Assembly (NCBI GenBank): GCA_025617745.1
Contig: CM046861.1
Location: forward strand, 14,190,283-14,254,282
Source of the DNA: Heliocidaris erythrogramma
Lineage: Eukaryota; Echinodermata; Echinoidea; Camarodonta; Echinometridae
DNA length: 64,000 bases
Direction of reading: 5' to 3'
A program made the translations under genes and the position numbers. Under the pieces are notes generated by a model. The model saw nothing but the letters and a program-made list of their open reading frames with translations, did not search any database and was not told the origin of the DNA. This document shows positions 9,962 through 21,561 of the stretch, piece by piece (the stretch's first letter is position 1; each line of letters starts with the position of its first letter).

Positions 9962-11941
9962 TGCAAACGCTCTCGCTGTTGTGTGCAAGGGATTTAGATT
10001 ATCGAGTCAAGTGCAACTTTTAAATCATCAAAGGTTTTCCGAATAAACGCTTATGATTTCTTTTTAATCAACGCGTCATCCTGACGAAATAAAGCCTAGA
10101 TTTCCGTACATAGATTTAGGAAAACTGAAGTATTGAAATGAGCGCCAACCATCATTATCTTCATTATGAGAGTTCCATATTATTATAAATTACATGTATT
10201 TTGATTTCGTAATCTTCATAAAGATCTATCATGGCTTCGAATTTGAATCCTTACATCTTGCCTGAAGCCCTTAGTTAGGATTTTCCATGCTGCATTTCCG
10301 TTGAGAAACAACAAGCCTTTACAATATATACCATGAGCTTAATCAAGCCAAGGTAATAATACTGAAATACATGAAAAGATGCTGTGCATAACGTCCCTTC
10401 ATAATGAAAGCACTAATAATGAAAATTATTCATTAAGTCTAATAATTTCCAGCGTGGTTTCATTTCGAATTGCTATCACAGGTAGAAACTATGAATCGTA
10501 CAGAAGCAAATACAAAAATAAAGAAAGGATATTAAAACACGTTATTTTAAACATTTGTATTATTTTTTAAATTTGTTATCATGCATTGATATAAACTCTT
10601 GTTAGTAGAGGCAAGTGCAAATAAATATGCATGTATCTGTATGTGATACAATGGCTCTGGAGAAAGACACCCTAAAGCTTGTCTTCTAGCAGTTTTTTTT
10701 TTAAGTGCAAGGAAACTGCATGTGTTGGCCATGTAGTACTTATCATTCAGTTAAATAATAAATCTTTACCGTTTGATTGATATAAATATTCAACAAATCT
10801 TATAAAACATTACTCTGTTATTTCAATTTACACACATTTCCCTAAATCACCAGGAAAGGGAAATCCAATTTTGTTACATTTACACGGAGTATAAAATTAC
10901 AGCAAAATGCCATCGTAGGATATAAATATATGAACATTTTAGCATGATTTATTTATCATGAAAAATTAAAAACTGTATGTTGGTTTATTCCATTCACCCC
11001 CCCCCCCCCCCTTCGATAATTTTCATCAGGTTTCTTGTTTAGTTAGTGCACATAATTTGTAATGTGCGAAAAATATGATCATCCGAAGTTTTTAATCGCA
11101 TTTCCGCCAAATAGTTTTTTTAGAAATCTACGTTTTTGTACCAAATACATCGATAAGATTATTGATAATGACATTACTGTTTTCATTTATTGCTGCACGT
11201 TTCACATCGTTATGGAAATCTTAAATATAATTAAAATCTATACAATTATGTATAAAATGTAAACCATCCAACGAAAACGAGTATTTTGAATATGATCTGA
11301 ATGTCAAGCATACAAGTATATTTATTTTCAATAATTATAACGAGGACAAAGATAAGACATGTATAAACTATATACAATTTAGTGAAATAAACAGATATCA
11401 ATGTCGACCAAAAAGGATTTACGTTCACACAATAATTACACTTTCAGATACACTGAATATTTTTACCACATGGCCTTTGCATAAACTATTATATACATAC
11501 ATAATTGTTTATAGTATATACAATGTCCACAATCCATGCGCAATGTTGTCCACATCATGCTATGTGTCCATTTGACATCTTGTCTTGCAGCCATCTAATT
11601 TCCTTTTAAAATATTTGTATATTTTCATTGTATCTACATAAGTAGCCAACAATATATTCTGCATATTCATTCAATACTTTAAACTCAGATAAATATGGAA
11701 TATGAAGAGTGTAAATGACGTTTCATAATTTATCAGGGGCGTGTTTCATAAAGCTGTTCGTAAGGTTACGCATGACTTTAATTTACGAACGACTAAAAAA
11801 TATACTTTGCATTAAAAATGTTTGTTATAATAAGAATGTTAATCTACATCGGGGGGGGGGGGGGTTCATAAAGCTGTTCGTAAGTTACGAATGACTTTAC
11901 GCACGACTGGTGATATGTTCTTGTGCTAAATGATTGAGAAT
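9962..11941. repeat. Tandem duplication, copy B
   Basis: Direct repeat of 8001-9961. It lacks the 29 bp exon-derived segment of copy A: the corresponding place (about 10165-10202) has a different 33 bp sequence. It has a C tract at 10998-11011 and a G tract at 11851-11864. Copy B runs on into a complete fold-back element, so the duplication junction lies in the loop of that element. Confidence 0.85.
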
Positions 11942-12026
11942 CTGATTAGCATAGCACCTAAGAACATGTTCCAGTCGTTCGTAAAGTCATTCGTAACTTT
12001 ACGAACAGCTTTATGAAACACCACCC
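11851..12026. mobile_element. Fold-back MITE (GTTTCATAAAGCTG family)
   Basis: Left arm TTCATAAAGCTGTTCGTAAG then TTACGAATGACTTTACG, loop with TGAGAATCTGATTAGC, right arm CGTAAAGTCATTCGTAA then CTTTACGAACAGCTTTATGA. Arms are nearly perfect inverted repeats. Confidence 0.8.
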
Positions 12027-12027
12027 T

Positions 12028-12308
12028 GTACAGTTCAACTTTAATTGACGCAGTTACAAATGATTGAGCATCCCATTGGCTTGTCATATTTAAGTCATTC
12101 GTAAAGCTAAGTCATGCGTAACTTTACGAGCAGCTTTATGAGTCACCCCTGGGGGTGTTTCATAAAGCTTTTCGTAAGTTACGCACGACTTTACGAACGA
12201 CTGGTGATCAGTTCTTGTGCTAAATGATTGAGAATCTGATTAGTGCAGCACCCAAGAACCAGTCGTTCGTAAAGTCATTCGTAACTTTACGAACAGCTTT
12301 ATGAAACA
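12028..12308. mobile_element. Two further copies of the same fold-back family
   Basis: 12028-12150 is a degraded copy with the right arm (GTAAAGCTAAGTCATGCG, GAGCAGCTTTATGA). 12151-12308 is a nearly intact copy: TTTCATAAAGCTTTTCGTAA to TTACGAACAGCTTTATGAAA around a loop with GAATCTGATTAGTGCAGC. Confidence 0.75.
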
Positions 12309-13413
12309 GTATCACAAAATCACATTACTCACTAAAAAGTACGTCAGGTGGGAAACAAGTCTCCTATTTTTTTCCATTTAGGAAACACAATTTTCAGTTC
12401 ATTATGTAGAATGTCAGAGACATTCAAATCATGTTTATATGCAACACATCCGGATTATTTTTGTGCAGATAATGTGGTTTTGCATCGGTTTCATCTTTTC
12501 ATTTCGAAAATATAGATAGGCCTACTATAATCTGGCAAGAACGTTTATTCAAAGATGATTCACATGCAGATTGCAAAACAGCAATGTGCACGTACTACAT
12601 GAAGCAAATATATTTGTACATGTGTGTGTGTATATATATATATAAAATTTAACAGTTATGAATGTAGTATGGTGTATTGCAAACTGCAATGTCCAATATA
12701 GTACTAATGTATATAACACAATGCTTTCTAATAGAAAATCAAATAGTTTTGCATATAGACACATTCATATATAAAAATGTAATTTTCTGTCTGGAGAAGT
12801 AATATAATATGTATTCATAGATAGTGGCATAGCATGGTTCAAGCAATTGAGGGGGCAATGGCAACATTGGGGGGGGGGGGGGCACAGGTCTTAATCAGAA
12901 AAAAATATCAATGCAAATTTACGACGCCACCGATTTGGGGGGGGGGGGGGTGGGGGTGCTAGAAGGGATCCAATTGTCTTCTTTTTCTCTTACTTTTCCT
13001 TTCTCCTTATTTCTCTTTTTCTCTATTCTTTTCCTTTTCCCCTTTTTTCGTCATTCGATTGGCGGAGGAGAGGGACGTGCCCCCAGTCGTCTATGTAACT
13101 ACGCCACTGTTCTGAGATATATGGAAGCTATACAATGTAGATCTGATATAATCATCATCTATATGCATGTATCCTAGCACAAATATGGGCACTGACTGAT
13201 ACACATAAAGGGGACCCCCCCCCCCCCTTTCCCTGAGCTATAGGGGATGGAAGGAAAGAAAAGAGTGAAAGAGAGAGAGAGAGAGAGAAGAGGGAGACAT
13301 GAATATGGATAGAAATATACATGTATGTGAATTAGAGACATATAGAGCCAGACAGAGACTTCAAGTTGATCGAAATTCTATTAGAGGGAAAATTCTGGCT
13401 GCATGGCCACTTT
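12309..13413. other. Intergenic, low-complexity rich
   Basis: AT-rich DNA with TG/TA dinucleotides (12618-12646), G tracts (12869-12882, 12937-12950), a C tract (13215-13227) and a GA run (about 13268-13290). No gene recognised; the 88-residue frame at 12911 starts in the G tract and looks non-coding. Confidence 0.6.
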
Positions 13414-14400
13414 AAAGGGGAATGAAAAGCAACAAACATTAGCCTATATATAATCATGTAGATAATTATCAGCCTATTACAAATATCTTGAAATTACTCC
13501 TACTTGATTATTTAAGTAGGAGAGCAGTGTCTCAAAGTGTTGTTGTTTCCTTGCTAGACATTATTCCATGGGGGCTGCCATTTTCTTTACAAAGTAATGT
13601 CAGAGCAGGTCTATTTGTGAGAATACTCTCTGACCACTGTACACTAGCTACAAAAACACTCATCATCTGAGGAATGTATGACATCGGATTTTCTCATAAT
13701 AAGCCACTTTTGTAGTCATGTATATTCAAATGAAAATACTTTTATCCTGTTATATAACCTATTTGAGTCAAGATTTTTGGTTCAGCTGTTTCTTTTGTTA
13801 AGCAGGATTTGGCATAGACAAGTTGTTGCTTGGTCAGATAAAGGTTTGTCAATAATGTATACAAATTTGCACATATATTCTCTGAGCACCTAGTGACGAG
13901 CTATTCCATGAACCTGCATTTTATAAATGAGCCTCAATGCTTGGAATCCACTTTGCATACATTATTTGTTGCTATGCCCTGCAAGCTTTCAGGTTGTCAA
14001 GAACAACCTTTGTTTGAAAGGTATGCATAAAATTTGCATACATTACCGAAGCGGTCTGATCTTCAAAGAAGTGAAAATGACCTGCAACTGCTTTTAGATA
14101 TCACCCGTACGAGACAATGGGGGTACCAAGATGGCTGCCATTTTGCATTGGTGGCTTTAGTTGTACAAAAGCTATCATTACGCAACATTATATCCAATGT
14201 GTACAGGTAAATGGACATGTACTAATGACATCACAGTTATTCAAAATGGCAGCCCCCATGGGATAATATCTAGCAAGGAATCTGCAAACTTCATATTGTT
14301 CTCCTTACTGAGTAATCAAATAGGAGTATTTTCAAGATATTCTGAACAATCTGACATTTTTCCACATGATTATCAGCTGTTTGTTGGGTTTTGCACACGA
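13414..14400. mobile_element. Inverted-repeat DNA transposon, non-autonomous (~1 kb)
   Basis: The first ~180 bp and the last ~180 bp are inverted copies. Examples are CCATGGGGGCTGCCATTTT near 13567 against AAAATGGCAGCCCCCATGG near 14244, CCTTGCTAGA against TCTAGCAAGG, and ATATCTTGAAA against TTTCAAGATAT. The interior (about 13900-14070: TGCTTGGAATCC, AAGCTTTCAGGTTGTCAAG, ACCGAAGCGGTCTG) reappears inverted at 62160-62290. No transposase frame. Confidence 0.7.
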
Positions 14401-15335
14401 TTATACATGTATATTTTTTCATTAATATAAATTATGCATTATATTAAGGTTTTTTTGAAGCTGTCCTAATGGCAAGGAATGGAGACAAGTTATCTTATCA
14501 ATAACATAACAATGAGACGACTCTACTAATTTTCATGTATTAATCATGGTTTCACTACTTAATTATATTTACAAATAAAATGATAATGTACTAATTGATA
14601 TAAGAACCACACGAAGCAGTATAATAATGCAATATTTTGAATTTTGTTGAGAGCTTTAAATGAAATTAGTACATTGGGCAAAACTTAGTAATACCCATTT
14701 TACAAAGTATTCAAGTAAGATATACTACAGGTATAATTATGTTGTCAAAGTCTGCCCATGACACTTTTCCCGTCAAATTATTGTCTTTTGAAACTAAAAT
14801 GGCGAAATATCTGTACAATCATGGTAATTAGTGAGAAGTGCAGAAATTAAGATTACGTTCACTTTAGCTTTCAACTCAGTCTCTAAAGAAGCGTAGTATC
14901 ATACGAGTATTAACATTTCAGTCTCCTCTTTTTAAGCATAAAACGTCAAAATGGTAGCGACACGTATGTGAGTGTGTGTGTGGAGGTAGGGGGTGGGTGT
15001 CGATCCGAGGGGAGCTACAGATTCCCCCCCCTCCCCCCCCCCCCCAACAAAAAAAAAAAAAAAAAAAAAAAAAATTCAATGTGAAAATATAGAAGGAAAT
15101 TCGTTCGCTTGCATTGTTATTCTTAATTAAGGGGTTCCATCCATTGACGTAGATTCGTGCATTCCTTATTTTCCATAAAAACCCGTCTGGGATGCTATAA
15201 ATGCCTGTTTTTTTTTAAATAAAATCTTCGCTCAGTGGCGTATCTTGGGGGGCAGAGGGGCACGTTTTGGTTTTGGTTGGTTTGTTTGGTTTGTATTGAA
15301 CTCGAACGGATGAATGATTTCCTGACCAATCACCC
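14401..15335. other. Intergenic, no gene seen
   Basis: AT-rich. Contains a G/T-rich patch, C tracts and a poly-A run of about 26 near 15049-15074, then a GTTTTGGTTGG-type run near 15270. None has a clear assignment. Confidence 0.5.
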
Positions 15336-15895
15336 GTGGTATTTATACTCCCCGGGCGGACGACCTTAGATCCCCGCCCGTTCATCGGACAGGCGCCGGC
15401 AAGTCGCCTTCACCTAGTCGGCAGTGTGCCGCCAGACATCGTTCAAACATCGGGCGTAGACCGGCCGGCGCCTGTCCGATTTTAAACAATCGGAGGGCCG
15501 CCTACAGGGCGCCGTTTGGTTATCGGACGATGGCCTGCCGGGTATCTGACGGGTGTCTGGCAGACCGGGCGGCGCCCTGACGGGAAAAGTTTGTTTTTGG
15601 AGGAGCCTGGGAAGATTTTATCGTGGGAACAATCTGACGGGAACAGGGCGAGATGCCCTGCCGGCTATGTCAACGATGTGTTGACACTGCCGATGTCTGA
15701 AATCCATCGCTAGCTTTTAACTCCGCGCTAAAAGTTGACGATGCCTCCAACGATGCCCCCAAAACACAACGATGACCCCGATTAGCGTCCGGTTGTCTGC
15801 CGGTCACCGCACGAATGCTCCGATGACCGCCCGATTTTAGACCAAAAACTCATCGGACGGGGCCCGTACATGGCATCGGAGCCTATTGTGACTGA
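15336..15895. other. GC-rich island of unknown nature
   Basis: About 550 bp with far higher GC than its surroundings, built from recurring words such as CATCGGAC, CGATGCC, CCTGCCGG and CTGACGGG. CGGACAGGCGCCGG near 15387 is mirrored by CCGGCGCCTGTCCG near 15466. No convincing frame; it is not a protein-coding exon by eye. It may be a transposon of unusual composition. Confidence 0.5.
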
Positions 15896-15934
15896 GGCAT
15901 TATATAGGGAAAGTGTATAAAACAGCATTTAATT

Positions 15935-16345
15935 TTTTGGTACTGCAAAATTTCAATATGGCACGAAAAAGAGACATGATAACGAAGCTTTTCGACCTGC
16001 ACTCATCAGGTTATCACGCAGGTATATAACAAATTACTTGAAATCAACTATATTATACTCGGTGAACCCGGACGCAACATAGACGCCGTAATTTCAGAAC
16101 AATCGCAAAGCTTGGACGAACTCCTTTTGTCTGCACAGAAGAGGTTCTTGCGATTGAATATAAGCAGCTTCTATAAAGCAGCATTTGCAAAGGTTTGAAA
16201 GAAATCTCAACTTCAGGTCGCCTTGCTGAATTTCTCGACTCTTTCTCAAGGCTATTTTTGTTAGTTTTGCTTCCGATTGTAGAAGTGAGTGAATAGAAAT
16301 CCATTTATCAATGTATAAAATTCGAGCTTGTCTACCGCTCAACTG
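15935..16345 (-). mobile_element. Penelope-like retroelement remnant (GIY-YIG C-terminus)
   Basis: On the minus strand a frame ending EAAYIQSQEPLLCRQKEFVQ then ALRLF resembles the C-terminal end of the GIY-YIG endonuclease of Penelope-like elements (conserved Glu, then P-LC-Q). Downstream of it the sequence is shared with the element at 49460-49879, including a hammerhead-like motif and the end GGTACTGCAAAATTTCAATA. It is only a short 3' piece without reverse transcriptase. It lies about 190 bp beyond the gene 2 stop codon and might be part of that gene's 3' UTR. Confidence 0.5.
15974..16019 (-). ncRNA. Hammerhead-ribozyme-like motif (copy 1)
   Basis: Minus-strand reading: GCGTGATAAC, CTGATGA, a short G...C stem II, GAAA, an AAG/CTT stem III, then C and GTTATCATGT. 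The outer arms pair over 10 positions (two G-U). The core matches the hammerhead consensus CUGAUGA...GAAA with cleavage after C. Stem II is reduced to one pair, so activity is doubtful. The same sequence occurs at 49798-49843. Confidence 0.4.
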
Positions 16346-16534
16346 CGGTGGTCAATTGCCAAATTTCCTAGGTAAAATGCACAAGAAATTGTGTTTTTAG
16401 GGTTAAAAAATGAATAATATGCCGCTCGGTCGCTTTGCTACCTCTTGGGAATTATCAAGGATTTATCTGTGATAACTCCTTGATCCATACAAATAAAAAA
16501 ATGAACTGATCTTCCGTAATTGCACGAAATACAT

Positions 16535-18260
16535 TCATAGCTGTGTGTCATCTGATATGTCGTGTAATATTGAGTACTTTTCGATGAATGGCAAGAGAAG
16601 TGGGAAGACATCATTCTCTACATTCTTGCCAACAATGGAATCTGAGTGATTATAGGAAGGCACCATGAGGCACTCATAATGCTGGTCTGGGTTGCTCTCC
16701 TGGCATCGCTGGCAGCTCCGTTGAACTGACTTCTTGTCCCATCGGCTGTTCTGCTCACCCATGAAGAAGAGGATAGGAACATTGAGACGTGACATGGCTT
16801 CCTTGTACTCGGGATTCTCCTGGTAGTTATTGGCATCCCACTTCGGGATGAGAGGCTTGTCCCCGTCGCGGTTGCACAACAGCTTCTTGTTGGCGCACTT
16901 GGAAAGGTGTTTGAAGAGATCCTTGTTGGTGAAGCCGTTCCACTCATGCAGTGTGTCGTGGGTGCCCTTATTCATGTTACTGTGCTGCCATGACGGACGG
17001 TACAAGAAGGTTACTCGATGACACACGTGGCTGTCGCAGTGCTCTTTGGCGGACGTCACAAAACTGGCATACCTGTCTGAGACAACGTTGAAGACTCTTC
17101 CCATCCAGTTCTCGTTGGTGTCAGTGTATGCGTCAACGCCATCTCCGAGGAAGTTCGGGCCAGTGGTGGATGCTGCAGTCGGCTTGATGACAAAACCAAG
17201 CTGAGAAGAAACGATACTGCTGATCTTCTCCTTTGGAACAAAGCCCCCGAGGAGTGAGGCGAAAACGACCAGTGATCCTACACAGTGGCCAAATACCTGG
17301 ACGCTTGAAACTTTGGTGGACTGAAGGATGTGGTCAATAGCGACAGGAACATCAAACTCTGCTGCATCTATGACGGTGCTTTTATCCTTGTGAGATGGTA
17401 GAGATATCGAGAATCGCATGTCCAGGGACCAAACATCGAACCCTTTCTCTACCAAGTACTCCACCAGATTCTTGTTGATTGTGTCAATTGTGAAGATACG
17501 ACTTGACACACCTAGCCCGTGAAGTAATAGTATGGGGCCTTTCTTCCCACCTCTGTATCTCGTGAGGATAAGCGGTACGCCATCGCCTGCTGGAAGCTCC
17601 ATGGGGACAATGTCTTCTGGATCCATCTTCAGGAGTCGTCTTTCCCGCGGAGGAGCATCGGGATCAAACGGCGTTGTGGAAGGACTGAAGATACCGTAGA
17701 CTTCCCACAGGGAACCGGCAAAAAACTTGCAGAACTTTGTCTTCCATCTTAGTCTCTCGATCTTATTATTGCAGTTGGTGACATCAATGGTTGTGAGCTG
17801 CCTCATGAAATCTCGGATCTTGAGTTTCAACTTTCCATCACCGACTTTCTCCTCTGACTCACCAAACCCTTTAGTGACAGCGAATGTCATATTTGTTGTA
17901 TCTGTAAGACCCGTTGATAAGACTCTATTTTTGTGGATGCACTTTTCACCCTTGAAGAAGAAGACCTTCCCTTCTTCGTCAGTCAGGGTCATCTTGTAAA
18001 CCATTTCTTTGGTCTCAACCTTGTCTTCACTTTCGGCGAACAACTCAAAGATCCCATCTGAAACCGTCAGCGGAGTGTTTGAGAGTGCCTCACACCTGAC
18101 GATGCCGTAGATCCCCGCGCGATGGTGAGGGTCTATGTTCAGCATGTGATAGATATCCTTCGATTCGATGGTAAGCTTGAAGGAAAATATGTGTTTCTCT
18201 TCATTTAAGATCAGTTTTCCAGTCATCTTCTCCGTGAAGCGGAATCCCGGTTTGGTCTTT
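16535..18260 (-). CDS. Gene 2 exon 7 (alpha/beta hydrolase domain, stop)
   Basis: Acceptor GTATACAG on the minus strand. Reads KTKPGFRFTEKMTGKL first, then the hydrolase domain to TGA at 16537-16535. The nucleophile elbow is GHCVGS. The acidic residue is probably in FFMGEQNSRW and the histidine in VPSYNHSDSIVG. Overlapping frames on both strands are shadows. Confidence 0.9.
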
Positions 18261-21200
18261 CTGTATACGGTTGCTAGATTGAGAGTTGATGAAAAAGAAA
18301 ACTTAGTTATTTAATACAAAAGCGATGCATCGTCAATTACTTATATTGAATGTGCATGTACAGTATATATAGATAATTTGATTTCCTTGATTCTTGATTT
18401 TTAAAAAATGGTACGGTGCTGGAGGAGTGATTGATTTTTTTTTAAATTAATTGATCATGACGGGTATTGAAAATGATCATTAAATTATAGGTACGTTACT
18501 AGAGGAGTCATTTGTTCTGTAATTGATAATGGAATCCTTTAAAAATTAAGATTATCAACTAAAAAACAGAACCTACCTATGTTCCTTCTAGATGGGTAGT
18601 CTATAGTCCATCCTTGCCTCTTTGCTAGAAGACGAAGGCACCTCTCAGCGACCATGGCAATGGTTAACGTTGGATTAACGCCAAGACTGCGAGGCATGAC
18701 TGCTCCATCAACTACCAGAAGACCTGGATAGACGTTATCATACTTGCCAACGTACACCTGCCCAGCATGGTTGACCACACCTTTCTTGCCTGACTCACCC
18801 ATGCAGCAACCACCCAATGGGTGCACAGTGATGATACCCTTGGTATTCCTTAGCTCACTCAACATACCCTTCCAGAATGGGTTTGCAATGTGATGTCCCT
18901 CCAGAGCAGCAGTCAACTTCTTCGACCCTTCGAAGATCTTCTCGAAGTTCTCTCCACATCCGACCATAGGAAAATCTACTGTGACTCGCCCACTGGCCTT
19001 ATCGCGGACGAGTTTTCCATCAGCAGAGTCGTGGCTCATAGACAGGACGGAGAGGGTGTTCTTAATAGCCTTGCCTGATATTGCACGCAGAGCTTCAAGC
19101 GTGTTCTTGCCATGTGAGAGTTTCAGTCCAGGGGTGGTCTTAAGGAGTATCTTCAAGGGGGCCTCCCAAGCAACAGGCGGTGTCCCATCCTCAAGGACAT
19201 ATCCATCTTCCAGTGGAGCATCAGGGAGCCTCATATCAACAACCGATGAAATGCATGGTCCCGGGCCATGCCCTGGTTTTAGATCACCCGGTTTCACACC
19301 GACGCATTTGACTTTATGTGCCGTATTGTAGCTGAAGTTAAGAGCGTCACCATTCGTCGTGAAACCATCTCCCAGTTTTTTGGACAGCTGTAGACCTCGC
19401 TCTGCAGAATTCATCAAGATATTTGTAGACCCCAGTGACCCAGCTCCCAGAATGACAATCTTTGCTCGTACTGTCTGCTCTACCACATGAAAGACATCCT
19501 GGATCAACTCTTCGTAGAACACCTTCCACATGCCTTTGGACTCTTCCCGAAGAACTGCCTTTACTTTGGTCTGTATGGATATGGTAATAATGAATGATAA
19601 TACAAAGTCAAAGAGAGGGAGAGAGAGAGAGAGGGAAGTAAAGGAGAGAGAAAAAGGAAATGAAAAGGAGAAATAAATCTTGAAAGAGTAGAGACGGACA
19701 TACATACAGACAAACAGACAGACAGGAGAGGGGTAGTTTACGATTATATAGAATCAATCAACTTATTTACCGTGGACGGTTTTAATCATCTGTTTTAAAA
19801 ATAATAGACAGAAACTATACGGAAGAGAAAAATCGTGCCTTCATCGGGGGCGGATCCAGATTTTTGTAAAAGGCAGTGGCACAATTAATGGCCAAAATAA
19901 AAATTCTGAAAAGAAAGAAGAGTCATCAGGTTTTTCAGGTGCCTTTTTGTATGTATTGGTTGAAAATAACTTTTGGTGTACTTAAGATGATACCACATTG
20001 ATTTTGGGGGCACCTTCCCCCTAAATCCGCCACTGTCTTTATACTTCTCTCATTTTTCCAAAAGTGAAACGAATGGCCTACCTGCGTGAAAATGTCGGCA
20101 CCAAATGTCCTTGCATCAGGCAGGTAGTTGAAGTTGAGAGTGTTTTTTGCACCTACGTTGCACCCACCGACGCAATTGCCGCACCCGTTGCATTCAGGCT
20201 GTGGGATGCCAAAGTCGTTCTTCTCCGCATGTTTGAAGTTCACATAAAGGGGCACCCTTTAACAGAAAGAAAGTTTATTAAATTTAGAGTAAAAATTTAG
20301 TTTATTTCAATGGATATTGTCTTATTCTGTTTTGCAGACTGCCAATTAATTCCCACTTTGGCGACTACAGGTAATAGTAATGAAAGGGTTATACTGTCCG
20401 TAATCTGAAGAAATGTCAAGTACCCTTTTAACATTTCTCTATTCACACGTTTTTAGATCCATCGAAAACTTCAGTTTTGCATTTAGATCATATTTATATA
20501 AAACGAATAACGCGGAAATGCACATCAGAAAACCTGAAAGGGCAGCTTTGTTTTCGAAAGTTCTTTCACCAGTAACACGACAAAAGAAAATTACTTCTCA
20601 GTGACATTTCGATAATCTACTTTAGTTTCCTGATCAATTACTGTAAAAAGGAAGAGAAAGAAATATAGAGGAAGAAAGATTTCGATCTTAAATAGCATAG
20701 GACAAGGCAAGGGTGCCATCTGAAGGTGGTGTTTTACATCAGCTAGAAGGAGCACGGGCAGGAGTCTGGAAATACCGCAATGGAAACTAAGAGAGCATTT
20801 CTCCGGAAATTATTTTCTCGCAGGAATCCCTCAGGTCCTCATGAGGTCCCGAAGGGAGGCTGCCTGGGTTGTTTTACGCTTTATTAGGGGGCTTGTTATC
20901 CCTGTTTTTTCTTAATGGGGGGGGGGGGGGTCGTTTCGTCCCTTGGGTCCTCCAAATTAGCATGGCTTAAATGAATGGAAAGCTAATTGTATGGTCTCTT
21001 ACCTGCTGAAAACATCTGATACATGGAGATCCTCGATATCCTTGATGACATTGGCAGCTCCAAGCTTCAGCACCTTCATCTTAGTCAGCTCCGGGAAGTC
21101 ATTGGGGTATCTCTCTGGTTTCAGCATATCGAACACGTGCTGCCTATCTTCCCCATACAACATGGCCAAGTCATCACGAAGCTCTTTGGGCCAACGCTTT

Positions 21201-21526
21201 AATAAAAATAAATCAATCAATGAATGGCTTTGTATATTTTGTAAATCTCGTACACGGCACCCCCCCCCCCCCCCCCTTTGCAATAATGTATAATGTATTG
21301 CTATACAATGATACTGTTTTTACATTTGAGGAGTGGCATAATACAGATCATGTATCATTATGACAAAATCACAAAATATCACTTGAAATGTACACCACTG
21401 CCATTACAAGGACAGTATTAAAAGAAAACGAAAGAAAAAAGAGGAACATTACGAAACTAATATTTAAAGGTATCAGATTTTTACAAGAAATATAACTCGG
21501 GGAAATCGTTTGGAAATTATTGGATG

Positions 21527-21561
<35 letters not shown>

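Noticed and set aside
16618-17241. Frames overlapping the hydrolase exon in other phases
   Set aside because: Shadows of the 563-codon stretch; low-complexity compositions.
18571-18577. GTAGGT as the donor of gene 2 exon 6
   Set aside because: A better-looking site, but the resulting frame reaches a stop soon after entering the hydrolase exon. The GTTCTG donor four bases later keeps one 1180-codon frame.
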